Source: Scrofimicrobium sp. R131 (GTDB lineage Bacteria > Actinomycetota > Actinomycetes > Actinomycetales > Actinomycetaceae). From it: a DNA stretch of 64,000 nt. The notes under the pieces are model-generated. The model saw nothing but the letters and a program-made list of their open reading frames with translations. It searched no databases and was not told where the DNA came from. This document shows, one piece after another, positions 9,219 to 19,390 of this stretch (position 1 is its first letter; the number at the start of each line of letters is the position of its first letter). The stretch lies in contig NZ_CP138335.1 of NCBI RefSeq assembly GCF_040256745.1, positions 1,798,001 through 1,862,000 of the forward strand. Reading direction: 5' to 3'. A program made the position numbers and the translations under genes.

Positions 9219-9701
9219 CTAGCGAGCGGAAATAGTTCCGCCGGCCTGGGTGATTTTTTCCTCGGCGGAAGCGGACCATTTGTCCACTTCCAGCTGGAAG
9301 GCCAAGGTGACCTCGCCGTTGCCCAGTACCTTGACAGGCTGGTTCTTGCGAACGACCCGCTTAGCTACCAGATCATCAACGGTGACCTTGCCACCTTCGG
9401 GGAATACTTCCTGGAGCTTGTCCAGGTTGACCACCTGGTATTCCACCCGGAAAGGATTCTTGAAGCCGCGCAGCTTCGGCAGGCGCATGTGCAGCGGCAT
9501 TTGGCCGCCCTCAAAGCCTGGCTGAACCTGGTAGCGAGCCTTGGTGCCCTTGGTCCCGCGACCAGCGGTCTTACCCTTGGAGCCTTCACCACGACCCACC
9601 CGGGTCTTAGCGGTCTTGGCGCCGGGGGCAGGACGCAGGTGATGGAGCTTCAGAACCTCACCCTCGCCGGGGTTCAGGTCGTGACGTCGGTTATCCGCCA
9701 T
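9219..9701 (-). CDS. rplO: 50S ribosomal protein L15
   Basis: Large-subunit assembly protein of 160 residues. It has the glycine/basic-rich N-terminal extension ([20 protein letters not shown], then [13 protein letters not shown]), [18 protein letters not shown], and the folded C-terminal half ending [11 protein letters not shown]. Its start overlaps the rpmD stop by one base (TAATG). It is the last gene before the terminator that closes the spc operon. Confidence 0.97.
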   Translation of the reverse strand: MADNRRHDLNPGEGEVLKLHHLRPAPGAKTAKTRVGRGEGSKGKTAGRGTKGTKARYQVQPGFEGGQMPLHMRLPKLRGFKNPFRVEYQVVNLDKLQEVFPEGGKVTVDDLVAKRVVRKNQPVKVLGNGEVTLAFQLEVDKWSASAEEKITQAGGTISAR

Positions 9702-9886
9702 TACTTCTCCACCTCTTCAACTTCCACCAGGTGGCGAACCGTGCGAATCGCGCCGACAATCTCGGGACGATCTTCACGAATCACGCTCTGGCCGATCTTT
9801 CGCAGACCCAGGTTCCGGACGGTGTCCTTAATGTTGGGCTTGGCGCCGATCGTGGACTTCTTCAAAGTAACTTTCAGCTGAGCCAT
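9701..9886 (-). CDS. rpmD: 50S ribosomal protein L30
   Basis: A 61-residue large-subunit protein: [30 protein letters not shown] and [18 protein letters not shown] are the typical blocks. It overlaps both neighbours by one base, so rpsE, rpmD and rplO form one coupled run. Confidence 0.96.
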   Translation of the reverse strand: MAQLKVTLKKSTIGAKPNIKDTVRNLGLRKIGQSVIREDRPEIVGAIRTVRHLVEVEEVEK

Positions 9887-10587
9887 CAGGCGTTCACCCC
9901 CGCGGCGGCCGCTTCGGCAGCGACCTTCTCAGCTTCTTCGCGCTTCTGGGCTTCGCCCTCGGCGCGAGCAGCCAGCATGGAGGTGGGGGCCACCCGCTCC
10001 AGGGGCAGACCGCGGCGAGCCGCAACTGCCTCGGGGCCTTCGAGCTGCTTGAGGGCAGCCACGGTGGCGTGGACAATGTTGATCGCATTGTCCGAGCCCA
10101 GCGACTTGGTCAGCACATCGTGGATCCCGGCGCATTCGAGCACGGCGCGCACCGGACCGCCGGCGATAACGCCGGTTCCCGGGGAAGCCGGACGGAGCAG
10201 GACTACCCCTGCGGCCGCCTCGCCCTGCACCAGGTGCGGGATGGACCGACGGATCATCGGCACGTGGAAGAAGTTCTTCTTTGCTTCTTCCACGCCCTTG
10301 GCAATGGCCGCGGGAACTTCCTTGGCCTTGCCGTAGCCGACACCAACGGTGCCTTCACCGTCACCGACCACGACCAACGCGGTGAAGGAGAAGCGACGCC
10401 CACCCTTGACCACCTTGGACACGCGGTTGATGGTGACAACCCGCTCCACGTACTGGTTACGTTCTTCACTCCGACGGTTGTCCCGGCGATCGCCCTGGCG
10501 ACCCCCGCGACCGCCGCGACGATCTCCGTCGCGACCGGCCCGGTCGGAGCTTTCCTGACTATTTCTGCCTCGCTGCGGTGCAGCCAT
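9886..10587 (-). CDS. rpsE: 30S ribosomal protein S5
   Basis: Small-subunit protein that helps set decoding accuracy and mRNA unwinding. The 233-residue product begins with ~45 residues rich in Arg/Gly/Asp/Gln ([20 protein letters not shown]), followed by the double-stranded RNA-binding core [20 protein letters not shown] and the C-terminal [20 protein letters not shown]. An Ala-rich tail follows. The terminal extensions make it longer than the 166-residue E. coli protein. Confidence 0.97.
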   Translation of the reverse strand: MAAPQRGRNSQESSDRAGRDGDRRGGRGGRQGDRRDNRRSEERNQYVERVVTINRVSKVVKGGRRFSFTALVVVGDGEGTVGVGYGKAKEVPAAIAKGVEEAKKNFFHVPMIRRSIPHLVQGEAAAGVVLLRPASPGTGVIAGGPVRAVLECAGIHDVLTKSLGSDNAINIVHATVAALKQLEGPEAVAARRGLPLERVAPTSMLAARAEGEAQKREEAEKVAAEAAAAGVNA

Positions 10588-10615
10588 CAGTTGCTCTCTC
10601 TTTCCTCAGTCGCGC

Positions 10616-10987
10616 TCACAGAGTGAGCCCGCCCTCACGGGCACCATCGGCGACCGCTGCGACACGGCCGTGGTACTTGTTGCCGCCGCGGTCGAAGACC
10701 ACTGCGGTGATGCCGGCAGCCTGAGCCCGCTCAGCAATCAGCTGGCCCACGCGGTGGGCTTTCGCGGTCTTCTCATCGCTGCTGGCGCGCAGTTCAGGTT
10801 CCATGGTCGACGCCCACACGATGGTCTTCGCGTTGGTGTCGTCAACCACCTGAACAAACATGTGCCGGTTGGACCGGGTCACCGACAGGCGGGGACGCTC
10901 CGGGGTGCCGCTCACCTTGTTGCGCAGGCGCTTGTGGCGGCGAATCCGGCCAATAGCCTTGCCTTTACCTTTGACGGCGTAAGACAT
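10616..10987 (-). CDS. rplR: 50S ribosomal protein L18
   Basis: Binds 5S rRNA with L5. The 123 residues show [40 protein letters not shown] and [20 protein letters not shown], all standard. It is 28 nt upstream of rpsE and overlaps the rplF stop by one base. Confidence 0.97.
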   Translation of the reverse strand: MSYAVKGKGKAIGRIRRHKRLRNKVSGTPERPRLSVTRSNRHMFVQVVDDTNAKTIVWASTMEPELRASSDEKTAKAHRVGQLIAERAQAAGITAVVFDRGGNKYHGRVAAVADGAREGGLTL

Positions 10988-11523
10988 TACTTGCCTGCCT
11001 TTCCAACCTTGCGGCGAACGACTTCGCCGGCGTAGCGGATACCCTTACCCTTGTAAGGTTCCGGCTTGCGCAGTTTACGGATGTTTGCGGCGGTCTCCCC
11101 CACCAGCTGCTTGTCGATGCCAATCACCGTCAGCTTGGTCGGCGAGTCGAGCTTGAACTCGATCCCCGCCGGCGGGTCAACCAGGATCGGGTGCGAGTAG
11201 CCCAGGGCGAACTCAATCGACTTGCCCTTGGCGACCGCGCGGTAACCGGTCCCAACAATTTCGAGGCCCTTCGAGTAGCCCTCGGTGACACCCACAATGT
11301 TGTTGTAGATCAGGGTCCGGCTCAGTCCGTGACGCTCCCGGGACACCTTCTCGTCGTTCGGACGGGTGACCAGGATTTCGTTGCCCTCAACGGCGACTGA
11401 GATCGGGGACGGGATGACGACGGTCATGGAACCCTTGGGGCCCTTGACGTCGACCTGCTGGCCATCGATCTTAACTTCAACGTTCGCGGGAATAACGATC
11501 GGTTGCTTGCCAATACGTGACAT
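10987..11523 (-). CDS. rplF: 50S ribosomal protein L6
   Basis: Protein near the GTPase-associated centre of the large subunit, 178 residues. It has the two repeated L6 folds, with [40 protein letters not shown], and the C-terminal signature [20 protein letters not shown]. It lies 12 nt after rpsH. Confidence 0.98.
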   Translation of the reverse strand: MSRIGKQPIVIPANVEVKIDGQQVDVKGPKGSMTVVIPSPISVAVEGNEILVTRPNDEKVSRERHGLSRTLIYNNIVGVTEGYSKGLEIVGTGYRAVAKGKSIEFALGYSHPILVDPPAGIEFKLDSPTKLTVIGIDKQLVGETAANIRKLRKPEPYKGKGIRYAGEVVRRKVGKAGK

Positions 11524-11535
11524 TCTTCGGCTCCT

Positions 11536-11934
11536 TTACCAGACGTAGGCGAGGACTTCCCCACCCACACCCTTGTCGGAAGCCTGCCGATCGGTGAGCA
11601 GGCCGGAAGAGGTCGACAGAATCGCCACTCCCAGGCCGCCGCGGACCTTCGGAAGACTGGTGGACTTTGCGTACACGCGCAGACCGGGCTTGGAGACGCG
11701 CTTCAGACCGGCGATAGCGCGGTCCCGGCGTCCCGAGTACTTCAGCTTGAGCGTGAGGGTCTTGCCGACTCGGGCGTCTTCAACAGAGACAGCCTCGATG
11801 TATCCCTCTTCCAGAAGGATGTCGGCAATGGCGGCCTTCAGCTTCGAGTACGGCATGGAAACCGACTCGTGATGGGCCGCATTGGCGTTACGCAGACGCG
11901 TAAGCATATCTGCGATCGGATCAGTCATTGTCAT
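11536..11934 (-). CDS. rpsH: 30S ribosomal protein S8
   Basis: Primary 16S rRNA-binding protein; in E. coli it is also the repressor of the spc operon. The 132 residues contain [40 protein letters not shown] and the C-terminal [20 protein letters not shown]. It lies 70 nt after rpsN. No E. coli-like S8 target could be recognised by eye in the mRNA. Confidence 0.98.
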   Translation of the reverse strand: MTMTDPIADMLTRLRNANAAHHESVSMPYSKLKAAIADILLEEGYIEAVSVEDARVGKTLTLKLKYSGRRDRAIAGLKRVSKPGLRVYAKSTSLPKVRGGLGVAILSTSSGLLTDRQASDKGVGGEVLAYVW

Positions 11935-12004
11935 TTGGGGTTAGTCCCCTTCCTCGGCGTGGTTTCCTTCGGCTATTGCCACCGAAGGACCTGCGTCGTA
12001 AGTG

Positions 12005-12190
12005 TTACCAGCTGCTCTTAGTCACGCCCGGGAGGTCGCCGGCCAGGGCGAGCTCACGCAGGCAGATGCGGCACAGGCCGAACTTGCGGTACACGGACTG
12101 CGGACGACCGCAGCGGGTGCAACGGGTGTAGGCGCGCACGGCGAACTTGGGTTCCCGAGCGGCCTTAACTTTCATCGAAGTTTTCGCCAT
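12005..12190 (-). CDS. rpsZ: 30S ribosomal protein S14, zinc-binding type
   Basis: The short 61-residue S14 with two CxxC pairs (CTRCGR and CRICLRE) binding one zinc ion. A longer zinc-free paralogue often exists elsewhere in actinobacteria under Zur control; none is in this window. Sometimes named rpsN1. It starts two nt after rplE in the standard rplE-rpsN-rpsH order. Confidence 0.96.
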   Translation of the reverse strand: MAKTSMKVKAAREPKFAVRAYTRCTRCGRPQSVYRKFGLCRICLRELALAGDLPGVTKSSW

Positions 12191-12192
12191 GA

Positions 12193-12744
12193 TCAGTTCT
12201 CCTTGAACGGGAAGCCGAGCTTGCGCAGGAGCGCGCGGCCCTCATCGTCGGTTGTCGCCGAGGTGACCACGGTAACGTCCATCCCGCGAACGCGGTCGAT
12301 CTGGTCCACGTTGATCTCGTGGAACATCGACTGTTCGGTCAGACCGAAGGTGTAGTTACCATTGCCATCAAACTGCTTCGGGGAGAGACCACGGAAGTCA
12401 CGAATCCGCGGCAGAGCCGTGGCAATCAGACGATCCAGGAACTCCCACATACGGTCGCCGCGCAGGGTAACCGAGGCGCCAATGGCCTGGCCTTCACGCA
12501 GCTTGAACTGGGCGATCGACTTCTTCGCCCGGTTCACGCGGGGCTTTTGACCGGTGATCGCAGCCAGGTCCCGCAGGGCCCCTTCGAGGACCTTGGCATC
12601 CCGGGCGGCTTCGCCGACCCCCATGTTGACAACCACTTTGATCGGCTTGCCGACCTGCATGACGTTGTCGTAGTTGAACTCTTCTTCCAGAGCCGGACGG
12701 ACCTCGTTCTGGTACTTTTCCTTCAAACGTGGGGTCATGGTCAC
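12193..12744 (-). CDS. rplE: 50S ribosomal protein L5
   Basis: Binds 5S rRNA and contacts P-site tRNA. The 183-residue protein has [60 protein letters not shown] and [20 protein letters not shown]. The start overlaps the rplX stop by 4 nt. Confidence 0.98.
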   Translation of the reverse strand: MTMTPRLKEKYQNEVRPALEEEFNYDNVMQVGKPIKVVVNMGVGEAARDAKVLEGALRDLAAITGQKPRVNRAKKSIAQFKLREGQAIGASVTLRGDRMWEFLDRLIATALPRIRDFRGLSPKQFDGNGNYTFGLTEQSMFHEINVDQIDRVRGMDVTVVTSATTDDEGRALLRKLGFPFKEN

Positions 12745-13172
12745 AGCTCCTTACCAGCGGTGATGCCGCGCTTGGCGCCGCCACGGGTAACCCGGACGCG
12801 AACGGTGCGCTTGCGCCCGTCCCGCTCCACAACTTCCTCGCGGAAGCCAACCCGGACCGGCTTCTTGGTTTCGGGATCCACCAGGGCCACCTTCGCAATG
12901 GAAATGGGAGCCTCGATGGTGGTAATCCCACCGGCCTGTCCCTGCTGGCCCTGACGCACGTGGCGGGTCTTCAGGTTTACCCCTTCGACCAGCACTTTCT
13001 GCTCGGCCGGGAAGACCTTAATCACGCGACCCTGCTTGCCCTTGTCACCGGGGGTCAGCGGAGCCAGCCCCTCGGCTTCACGGCGAGCATTGCGCTCGGC
13101 CAGTTGCTTCTCGTTACTGGTGCGGCCGCGAACGACCTCAACCAGGTCGCCCTTCTTGATCTTCGCTGCCAT
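12741..13172 (-). CDS. rplX: 50S ribosomal protein L24 with an insertion in the KOW region
   Basis: Assembly-initiator protein at the exit-tunnel rim. The 143-residue product is longer than the usual ~100-120. The KOW motif normally reads on from [12 protein letters not shown] directly to [12 protein letters not shown]. Here about 25 residues, charged and Ala/Glu-rich ([17 protein letters not shown]), lie between those halves. The rest, [12 protein letters not shown] and [20 protein letters not shown], is typical. It overlaps rplN by one base and rplE by four. Confidence 0.95.
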   Translation of the reverse strand: MAAKIKKGDLVEVVRGRTSNEKQLAERNARREAEGLAPLTPGDKGKQGRVIKVFPAEQKVLVEGVNLKTRHVRQGQQGQAGGITTIEAPISIAKVALVDPETKKPVRVGFREEVVERDGRKRTVRVRVTRGGAKRGITAGKEL

Positions 13173-13540
13173 CAGATCACCTCCGGTGCCAACGAAACGA
13201 TACGCATAAACTTCTTGTCACGCAGTTCACGCCCCACGGGGCCGAAGATGCGGGTGCCGCGAGGCTCCCCGTCATTCTTCAGGATGACTGCGGCGTTCTC
13301 ATCGAACTTGATGTATGAGCCGTCGGGGCGGCGCGTTTGCTTGCGCGTGCGCACCACGACTGCCTTGACGACTTCGCCCTTCTTGACGTTGCCGCCGGGA
13401 ATGGCATCTTTGACGGTGGCGACAATCGTGTCGCCGATGCCCGCAAAACGGCGACTGGAACCGCCAAGAACGCGGATGCAGAGGATTTCCTTCGCGCCCG
13501 TGTTGTCAGCGATCTTAAGTCGCGACTCCTGCTGGATCAT
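13172..13540 (-). CDS. rplN: 50S ribosomal protein L14
   Basis: Intersubunit-bridge protein of 122 residues: [60 protein letters not shown] and the terminal [12 protein letters not shown]. It is the first gene of the spc group, separated from rpsQ by a 99-nt spacer with a strong GAAA-loop hairpin. Confidence 0.98.
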   Translation of the reverse strand: MIQQESRLKIADNTGAKEILCIRVLGGSSRRFAGIGDTIVATVKDAIPGGNVKKGEVVKAVVVRTRKQTRRPDGSYIKFDENAAVILKNDGEPRGTRIFGPVGRELRDKKFMRIVSLAPEVI

Positions 13541-13573
13541 GCTTTATGACTCCTGTCGTCGTGCCGGTTCTCT

Positions 13574-13597
13574 TCCCGGTCCCTTTCGGAACCGGGA
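13574..13597 (-). promoter_or_regulatory. GAAA-tetraloop hairpin ahead of rplN
   Basis: On the minus strand a 10-bp stem (TCCCGGTTCC with GGGACCGGGA, one G-U pair) closes on a GAAA tetraloop, about 34 nt before the rplN start. No T run follows, so it is better read as a structured mRNA leader or processing site at the S10/spc boundary than as a terminator. Confidence 0.5.
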
Positions 13598-13639
13598 CAG
13601 AGCCTAGCCGAACGGATTTTTTACAAACGAGAAGCTATT

Positions 13640-13924
13640 CTACTTAGCTTTCTCGAGGATCTCCACCACTCGCCAATGCTTCGTCTTGGACAGCGGGCGG
13701 GTCTCCATGATAAGGACCAGATCGCCGACGCGGCATTCGTTGGTTTCGTCGTGGGCCTTGACCTTCTTGGACTTGCGCACAACCTTCCCGTACAGGGGGT
13801 GCTTGGCGCGGTCTTCCAAGGTCACAACCGCGGTCTTATCCATCGCGTCACTGGTGACGTATCCGCGACGGACTTTGCGCTGGTTGCGTTGGGTGCCGGT
13901 AGTTTCTTCAGCCACTGAACTCAC
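13640..13924 (-). CDS. rpsQ: 30S ribosomal protein S17
   Basis: Primary 16S rRNA-binding OB-fold protein of 94 residues. The core has [39 protein letters not shown] and [21 protein letters not shown] short N-terminal extension ([12 protein letters not shown]) precedes it. The start overlaps the rpmC stop by 4 nt, and this is the last gene of the S10 group. Confidence 0.97.
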   Translation of the reverse strand: MSSVAEETTGTQRNQRKVRRGYVTSDAMDKTAVVTLEDRAKHPLYGKVVRKSKKVKAHDETNECRVGDLVLIMETRPLSKTKHWRVVEILEKAK

Positions 13925-14154
13925 TCCTCAGTGCTCGGCGCAGTGCGGAAGCCGAGTTCTCGCTCACGCGCAACCGTGTAGATGCGGGCAATATTGCGAC
14001 GCACAGTCTTCATGCGTCCGGAATCTTCCTGGGCACCAACGGCCTGGGAGAAGCGCAGGTTGAACAGTTCAGCCTTGGCCTTGTCGAGCTCCTTACGCAG
14101 CTCGGCGTCGTCCATCGCATCGAGTTCAACGGTGGTCAGTCCCTTGTCTGCCAT
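13921..14154 (-). CDS. rpmC: 50S ribosomal protein L29
   Basis: A small helical-hairpin protein at the tunnel exit that forms part of the SRP/trigger-factor docking site. The 77 residues include [20 protein letters not shown] and [20 protein letters not shown]. It overlaps rplP by one base and rpsQ by four. Confidence 0.97.
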   Translation of the reverse strand: MADKGLTTVELDAMDDAELRKELDKAKAELFNLRFSQAVGAQEDSGRMKTVRRNIARIYTVARERELGFRTAPSTEE

Positions 14155-14573
14155 TAGTTTTCACCACCCTCACGAACCACAAAACGGGTCTTCATCGGAA
14201 GCTTGTGCTGGGCCCGACGCATGGCTTCACGCGCCAGGGCCTCATCGACACCGCCCAGTTCGAAAATGATCCGACCGGGCTTGACGGGGGCAACCCACCA
14301 TTCGGGGGCACCCTTACCTGAACCCATGCGAGTTTCAGCGGGCTTCTTGGTCAGGGGACGATCGGGGAAGACCGTGATCCAAACCTTGCCACCACGCTTG
14401 ATGTGCCGGGTCATCGCAATACGAGCAGCTTCAATCTGCCGGTTGGTGAGGTAGGCGGGGCCGAGGGCCTGAATGCCGTAATCACCAAACGCCAGCTCGG
14501 TGCCGCCCTTGGCCATGCCTCCACGGCCGGGACGGTGCTGCTTGCGGTACTTTACGCGACGGGGAATGAGCAT
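14154..14573 (-). CDS. rplP: 50S ribosomal protein L16
   Basis: Large-subunit protein at the A-site/peptidyl-transferase region. The 139-residue product has [40 protein letters not shown] and [20 protein letters not shown], all near invariant. It lies five nt after rpsC. Confidence 0.98.
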   Translation of the reverse strand: MLIPRRVKYRKQHRPGRGGMAKGGTELAFGDYGIQALGPAYLTNRQIEAARIAMTRHIKRGGKVWITVFPDRPLTKKPAETRMGSGKGAPEWWVAPVKPGRIIFELGGVDEALAREAMRRAQHKLPMKTRFVVREGGEN

Positions 14574-14578
14574 TGGGC

Positions 14579-15424
14579 TCAGGCCTCCGTTCCAGTAGAG
14601 CTCGCCTCGGCGGCCGGGGCCGCACTCTGGCTCGCGGTTTCGTTACTGACGGGCTGGGCTGCCTCGGGGGCGGCGGTCTGCTCGGGAGCGTTGCCCCGAC
14701 CCTGACGCCGGCCACCACCGCGACGTTCGCCGCGCCGGCTGCCACCACGGTTGTGGGCCTCAGCCTGCTGACGAGCAAATTCACGCTCGGTGACGTCGCC
14801 CTTGTAGATCCAAACCTTCACGCCGATCCGACCGAAGGTGGTGTGAGCTTCGAAGAAGCCGTAGTCGATGTTGGCGCGCAGAGTCTGCAGCGGAACACGG
14901 CCTTCGCGGTAGAACTCCGAGCGGCTCATTTCGGCCCCGCCGAGGCGGCCCGAAACCTGCACCCGGATACCCTTGGCCCCCGCACGCTGCGCCGACTGCA
15001 TCGCCTTGCGCATGGCGCGACGGAACGAGACGCGAGCAGCCAGCTGCTCGGCCACGCCCTGGGCGACCAGTTGGGCGTCGATCTCGGGGTTCTTCACCTC
15101 GAGGATGTTCAGCTGAACCTGCTTGCCGGTCAGCTTCTCCAGGTCCTGGCGGAGGCGGTCAGCCTCGGCCCCGCGGCGCCCGATGACGATGCCCGGGCGG
15201 GCGGTGTGCAGATCGATCCGCACCCGGTCACGGGTCCGCTCGATCTCGACCTTGGAGATGCCAGCCCGCTCCAGGCCGTCGGCCAGCATCTTGCGAATCG
15301 CTACATCCTCGGCCACATAGTCGCGGTAACGCTGACCTTTGGTCGTCGAATCTGCGAACCACCGCGAACGATGCTCCGTGGTGATCCCCAGGCGGAATCC
15401 AGTGGGATTAACTTTTTGCCCCAT
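14579..15424 (-). CDS. rpsC: 30S ribosomal protein S3
   Basis: Small-subunit head protein at the mRNA entry tunnel, 281 residues. It has the N-terminal [20 protein letters not shown], the type-2 KH motif [20 protein letters not shown], and the C-terminal domain [20 protein letters not shown]. After ~215 residues comes a long basic-then-acidic low-complexity tail ([19 protein letters not shown], then Ala/Thr/Glu-rich), which is common in high-GC actinobacteria. It directly abuts rplV. Confidence 0.97.
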   Translation of the reverse strand: MGQKVNPTGFRLGITTEHRSRWFADSTTKGQRYRDYVAEDVAIRKMLADGLERAGISKVEIERTRDRVRIDLHTARPGIVIGRRGAEADRLRQDLEKLTGKQVQLNILEVKNPEIDAQLVAQGVAEQLAARVSFRRAMRKAMQSAQRAGAKGIRVQVSGRLGGAEMSRSEFYREGRVPLQTLRANIDYGFFEAHTTFGRIGVKVWIYKGDVTEREFARQQAEAHNRGGSRRGERRGGGRRQGRGNAPEQTAAPEAAQPVSNETASQSAAPAAEASSTGTEA

Positions 15425-15793
15425 TTAGCGATTCCCTTCCTTCTCGTCCTTGGTGCCAACGATCACGGTGATGTGGCTGGTCCGCTTCAGAATTCGTCCT
15501 GCGCGGCCCTGTGCCTTCGCGATGAACCGCTTCATGGTCGGTCCTTCGTCCACATAGGTCTCGCGGATCCACAGCTCAGCCTCGTTGAACTTCTCTCCGG
15601 TGCTCTCTGCTTTGACCTGCGCGTTCGCAACGGCACTCAGGAGCACCTTCCGAACGTCTTTCGCTACCCGCTGGGGGGCGAACTGCAAGATGTCCGCTGC
15701 GTCCAGAACCGACTTGCCCCGGATCTCATTGACGACCCGCCGAGCCTTCTGGGGCGTGACGCGGACAAAGCGCGCTTGCGCCTTGGCTTCCAT
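15425..15793 (-). CDS. rplV: 50S ribosomal protein L22
   Basis: Its beta-hairpin lines the exit tunnel and is a macrolide-resistance hot spot. The 122 residues contain [40 protein letters not shown] and the hairpin block [20 protein letters not shown]. No deviation is visible in that loop. Confidence 0.98.
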   Translation of the reverse strand: MEAKAQARFVRVTPQKARRVVNEIRGKSVLDAADILQFAPQRVAKDVRKVLLSAVANAQVKAESTGEKFNEAELWIRETYVDEGPTMKRFIAKAQGRAGRILKRTSHITVIVGTKDEKEGNR

Positions 15794-15818
15794 GTTTTAG
15801 CCTCTTTCTGCTGGGCGC

Positions 15819-16100
15819 CTAGCGGCGCCGCCCTTTGCGATCGTCTTTATCGTGGCTGCGGAAGGTCCGAGTCGGGGCAAACTCCCCGAGCTTGTGACCA
15901 ACCATCGCCTCGGTAATGAACACGGGTACGTGCTTGCGGCCATCGTGGACCGCAAAGGTGTGGCCCAGGAAGTCCGGGGTGATCATCGAACGGCGGGACC
16001 AGGTCTTGATGACCGTCTTGGTGCCCTTCTCGTTCTGCTCGTCAATCTTCTTCTGCAAGTGGGCGTCGACGAAGGGGCCCTTTTTCAAACTACGTGGCAT
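15819..16100 (-). CDS. rpsS: 30S ribosomal protein S19
   Basis: Small-subunit head protein, 93 residues: [39 protein letters not shown] and [15 protein letters not shown] are diagnostic. It is 25 nt upstream of rplV and 14 nt downstream of rplB. Confidence 0.98.
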   Translation of the reverse strand: MPRSLKKGPFVDAHLQKKIDEQNEKGTKTVIKTWSRRSMITPDFLGHTFAVHDGRKHVPVFITEAMVGHKLGEFAPTRTFRSHDKDDRKGRRR

Positions 16101-16114
16101 GGCTAGGCTCCCTT

Positions 16115-16951
16115 TCAGCGCTTCTTGCCAGTCTTACGACGACGAACGATGTACTTGTCGCTCGGCTTGTTGGGTTTGCGGGTGCGGCCTTCCGGCTTAC
16201 CCCACGGGCTCACTGGGTGACGACCACCCGAAGTGCGGCCCTCACCACCACCGTGCGGGTGGTCCACCGGGTTCATGGCGACACCGCGAACCTTGGGACG
16301 GTGACCCTTCCAGCGCATCCGGCCAGCCTTGCCCCAGCGAATGTTGCCCTGTTCGGCATTGCCCACCGAGCCGATGGTGGCGCGGCAATCAATGTCGACA
16401 TTGCGGATTTCGCCAGAGGGCAGCCGCAGCTGGGCGAAACGCCCTTCCTTGGCCACCAGCTGGATCGAGGACCCGGCCGAGCGAGCCAGCTTGGCTCCCT
16501 GACCGACGTTCAGCTCGACTGCGTGGATCACGGTACCGAGCGGGATGTTGCGCATCGGCAAGCAGTTGCCCGGCTTGATGTCAGCCTTGGGACCGTTCTC
16601 AACCACATCTCCCTGACGCAGCTTCTCCGGGGCGAGGATGTAGCGCTTCTCCCCATCGAAGTAGTGCAGCAGAGCAATGTTGGCGGTCCGGTTCGGATCG
16701 TATTCGATCTCGGCAACGCGGGCGGGAACGCCGTCTTTGTCGTTGCGCTTGAAGTCGATCACGCGGTAGGCCCGCTTGTGTCCGCCACCGCGGTGACGCG
16801 AGGTGATCCGACCGTAGGAGTTACGGCCGCCACTCTTGGTCAGGGGGCGAACCAGTGACTTTTCCGGGGTGGTGCGGGTAATCTCGGCAAAATCCGAGAC
16901 ACTCGAGTTCCGACGACCAGGAGTCGTGGGCTTGTACTTACGAATTCCCAT
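16115..16951 (-). CDS. rplB: 50S ribosomal protein L2
   Basis: Essential for subunit association and peptidyl-transferase activity. The 278-residue protein has [20 protein letters not shown], the OB-fold [20 protein letters not shown] and the SH3-like half. The key loop [20 protein letters not shown] carries the conserved histidine near the catalytic centre. The tail [14 protein letters not shown] is standard. Confidence 0.98.
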   Translation of the reverse strand: MGIRKYKPTTPGRRNSSVSDFAEITRTTPEKSLVRPLTKSGGRNSYGRITSRHRGGGHKRAYRVIDFKRNDKDGVPARVAEIEYDPNRTANIALLHYFDGEKRYILAPEKLRQGDVVENGPKADIKPGNCLPMRNIPLGTVIHAVELNVGQGAKLARSAGSSIQLVAKEGRFAQLRLPSGEIRNVDIDCRATIGSVGNAEQGNIRWGKAGRMRWKGHRPKVRGVAMNPVDHPHGGGEGRTSGGRHPVSPWGKPEGRTRKPNKPSDKYIVRRRKTGKKR

Positions 16952-16975
16952 GATGTTCCTCTATTCTCCGGTCTC

Positions 16976-17278
16976 TCAGTTTCCCGCACCGAAGACGTCG
17001 ATCGAACCTTCACGCAGGGTGACGATGGCGCGCTTGACGCTCTTGCGCTTGCCGATCCCATCCCGAGTGCGGTAGACCTTCCCCTGGCGATTCTGGGTCG
17101 CAATCTTGGACACCTTGACGCCGAAGATCTTTTCGATCGCGATCTTGATTTCGGTCTTGTTCGCGCGGGGGTCCACCTCGAAGGTGTACTTGCCCTCGTC
17201 CATCAGGCCAGAGGACTTCTCAGTCACCACCGGGCGCAAGACGATGTCGCGCGGGTTCTTGCTCAGTTCAACGGTCAC
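16976..17278 (-). CDS. rplW: 50S ribosomal protein L23
   Basis: Exit-site docking protein for trigger factor and SRP. The 100 residues contain [40 protein letters not shown] and [20 protein letters not shown]. The start overlaps rplD by 4 nt. Confidence 0.97.
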   Translation of the reverse strand: MTVELSKNPRDIVLRPVVTEKSSGLMDEGKYTFEVDPRANKTEIKIAIEKIFGVKVSKIATQNRQGKVYRTRDGIGKRKSVKRAIVTLREGSIDVFGAGN

Positions 17279-17943
17279 TGATCCTGCTCCTTCTCTTCGG
17301 AGTCACCCAGGTAGGCGGCCAGCGAAGCCGGCGTGAAGATGACATCGTCATTCACCATCACCGAGTAGGTGTTCAGCTGGTCGGCCCACACCACCTCGGC
17401 CTGCTGCAGGTTGCGCAGGCTCAGAGCGGTGTTCACATCGGAGCGGTCCAGCACGACCAGCACGTAGCGGTCGCCGACAATCGCTTCCAGAATGGCCTTG
17501 GCGGTCTTCGTGGACGGCGCGCCGGTGATGAACTCGTTGATCACGTGAACGCGATCGTTGCGAGCGCGGTCCGACAGAGCCGAACGCAGGGCCTTAGCCT
17601 TCATCTTCTTGGGGGTGCGCTGCGAGTAGTCACGCGGCTGCGGGCCGTGAACGACGCCACCACCGGTGAACTGAGGTGCACGGATCGAGCCCTGACGGGC
17701 GTTGCCGGTCCCCTTCTGACGGTAGGGCTTGCGGCCACCACCGGAGACGTCCGCGCGAGTCTTGGTCGCGTGGGTACCCTGACGGGCCGCGGCCAGCTGC
17801 GCCACCACAACCTGGTGGATCAGCGGCACGTTGACGGGCACGTCGAAGTATTCGCCGGGCAGCTCCGCGGTCGAGCGGGTGGCATTGCCCTTGGCGTTCA
17901 CAATTTTGACGGTGCGATCTTGCAGTTCAACATCTTGAGCCAT
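17275..17943 (-). CDS. rplD: 50S ribosomal protein L4
   Basis: Tunnel-constriction protein, and in E. coli the autoregulator of the S10 operon. The 222 residues include the extended-loop motif [20 protein letters not shown] and [20 protein letters not shown], then the globular core [20 protein letters not shown]. It follows rplC by two nt. The structured S10 leader upstream of rpsJ would be the place to look for L4 autoregulation. Confidence 0.98.
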   Translation of the reverse strand: MAQDVELQDRTVKIVNAKGNATRSTAELPGEYFDVPVNVPLIHQVVVAQLAAARQGTHATKTRADVSGGGRKPYRQKGTGNARQGSIRAPQFTGGGVVHGPQPRDYSQRTPKKMKAKALRSALSDRARNDRVHVINEFITGAPSTKTAKAILEAIVGDRYVLVVLDRSDVNTALSLRNLQQAEVVWADQLNTYSVMVNDDVIFTPASLAAYLGDSEEKEQDQ

Positions 17944-17945
17944 GG

Positions 17946-18611
17946 CTACGCTCCCTTCACGGCGCTGCGAACCATCACCACAGCGTTCTTCGGACCGGGA
18001 ACGGCGCCCTTGATCAGGAGCAGGCCCTTCTCGGAGTCGACGCCCTGGACGGTCAGGTTCATGACGGTGCTGCGGACGTTACCCATCCGGCCGGCCATCC
18101 GCTGACCTTTGAAGATGCGTCCGGGGGTGGCGCAAGCGCCAATCGAACCGGGCTTACGGTGAATCTTGTGGGCGCCGTGGGAAGCGGGGCCACCGGCAAA
18201 GCCGTGGCGCTTCATCACACCGGCAAAACCCTTGCCCTTGGTGTTGCCCGAGACGTCGACCTTCTGGCCAGCCTCAAACACCGCGGCATCAAGTTCTTGT
18301 CCGAGCTCATAGTCAGCCGCATCCGCAGTGCGGAACTCAGCGACGTGACGCTTCGGGGAAACGCCAGCCTTAGCGAAGTGGCCAGCGAGAGGTTTGGTGA
18401 CGCGCCGCGGGTCGATGTCCTCGAATCCGACCTGAACTGCCGAGTAGCCGTCAGTTTCAGCGGTGCGGATCTGCGTCACGACGTTCTTGTCAACCTGCAC
18501 AACCGTCAGGGGGACCAGACGTCCGTTCTCATCCCAGGCCTGGGTCATGCCGAGCTTGCGGCCAAGCAGCGCCTTCACGGGCGCAGCCGCCTGCTTGGTG
18601 TCAGTAGTCAT
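17946..18611 (-). CDS. rplC: 50S ribosomal protein L3
   Basis: Assembly-initiating protein reaching the peptidyl-transferase centre, 221 residues. Visible blocks are [40 protein letters not shown], and the W-loop region [20 protein letters not shown] followed by [11 protein letters not shown]. An 11-residue extension ([11 protein letters not shown]) precedes the core. It is 11 nt downstream of rpsJ. Confidence 0.98.
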   Translation of the reverse strand: MTTDTKQAAAPVKALLGRKLGMTQAWDENGRLVPLTVVQVDKNVVTQIRTAETDGYSAVQVGFEDIDPRRVTKPLAGHFAKAGVSPKRHVAEFRTADAADYELGQELDAAVFEAGQKVDVSGNTKGKGFAGVMKRHGFAGGPASHGAHKIHRKPGSIGACATPGRIFKGQRMAGRMGNVRSTVMNLTVQGVDSEKGLLLIKGAVPGPKNAVVMVRSAVKGA

Positions 18612-18622
18612 TGCAGATGTCC

Positions 18623-18931
18623 TCAGAGTTTAATCTCGATGTTCACGTCAGCCGGGAGATCGAGACGCATCAGCGAATCGACGGCCTTGGGCGTCGGATC
18701 AATAATGTCAATCAGCCGCTTGTGGGTGCGCATCTCAAACTGCTCGCGGCTGTCCTTGTACTTGTGGGGCGACCGAATAACGACAAACACGTTCTTTTCG
18801 GTCGGCAGCGGCACCGGGCCCACGACCGTGGCGCCCGCACGCTGTACGGTGTCCACAATCTTGCGCGCGGAGCTGTCAATGACCTCGTGGTCATATGACT
18901 TGAGCCGGATGCGGATTTTCTGTCCCGCCAT
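18623..18931 (-). CDS. rpsJ: 30S ribosomal protein S10
   Basis: First gene of the S10 operon; also known as NusE in transcription antitermination. I start it at ATG 18931, with GAGG nine bases upstream, giving the invariant [19 protein letters not shown] and a 102-residue product as in other bacteria. An upstream in-frame start would add 15 unconserved residues. Other blocks are [20 protein letters not shown] and the C-terminal [13 protein letters not shown]. Confidence 0.98.
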   Translation of the reverse strand: MAGQKIRIRLKSYDHEVIDSSARKIVDTVQRAGATVVGPVPLPTEKNVFVVIRSPHKYKDSREQFEMRTHKRLIDIIDPTPKAVDSLMRLDLPADVNIEIKL

Positions 18932-19054
18932 GCCGTCTAACCTCTTCTCGTACAGATTCGTGAGCGGTCCCCGCACTCGGGCGTGTCTTACTTCGAAGTC
19001 ACACTCTTGCGCCTTCCACCGGGAAGTGGAACCGTCTACTTGTCAAAAGATCTT

Positions 19055-19091
19055 GGGCGAAAAGCCCATCCTGGTTACCCAGGATTCGCCC
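19055..19091 (-). promoter_or_regulatory. Structured leader hairpin of the S10 operon
   Basis: On the minus strand an outer stem GGGCGAA/TTCGCCC encloses an inner stem TCCTGG/CCAGGA with a GTAA loop and a small internal loop. The sequence AAGATCTTTTG follows, giving an attenuator-like shape. It sits about 125 nt before rpsJ and downstream of the predicted promoter. L4-mediated or other autogenous control is a plausible role, but that is inference. Confidence 0.5.
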
Positions 19092-19109
19092 CGACTGGGC
19101 GAGGCAACT

Positions 19110-19137
19110 TGTATAGTCTCGCAGATTCGCGGGCAAA
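19110..19137 (-). promoter_or_regulatory. Candidate S10-operon promoter
   Basis: On the minus strand TATACA (19115-19110) is preceded at 16 bp by TTTGCC (19137-19132), giving a leader of about 170 nt. A second possible promoter lies further upstream: TTGCCG, 18 bp, TATCTT, overlapping the palindrome GATAGCTATC near 19194-19203. Confidence 0.45.
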
Positions 19138-19390
19138 GCCGCAAGTCCGCTAGCAACCCACGCGTGTGAAACGCCTTACCTGAACTGCCGAAAGATAGCT
19201 ATCTCACTATCGGTCCGGCAACTAGGAGGGTGACACCCGCCTGGGCTCAACTAGTTTACCGCCACCGGCACCGATTGGACCCGTGGAGTTGGGCACGGTC
19301 CGGCTGGACTGACTCCTTATATAAGGAGTGCGTCGGGATGGTTTTTGGGGCGCGAGTGTTTGGTGCGGGTCACCGGTGGGGCCGAATTGC
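19138..19390. other. Spacer between the S10 promoter region and the 105-bp repeats
   Basis: No gene is visible. The perfect palindrome GATAGCTATC (19194-19203) and AT-rich ATATAAGG around 19316-19326 stand out against the GC-rich background. They may belong to promoters, but no firm assignment is possible. Confidence 0.4.
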
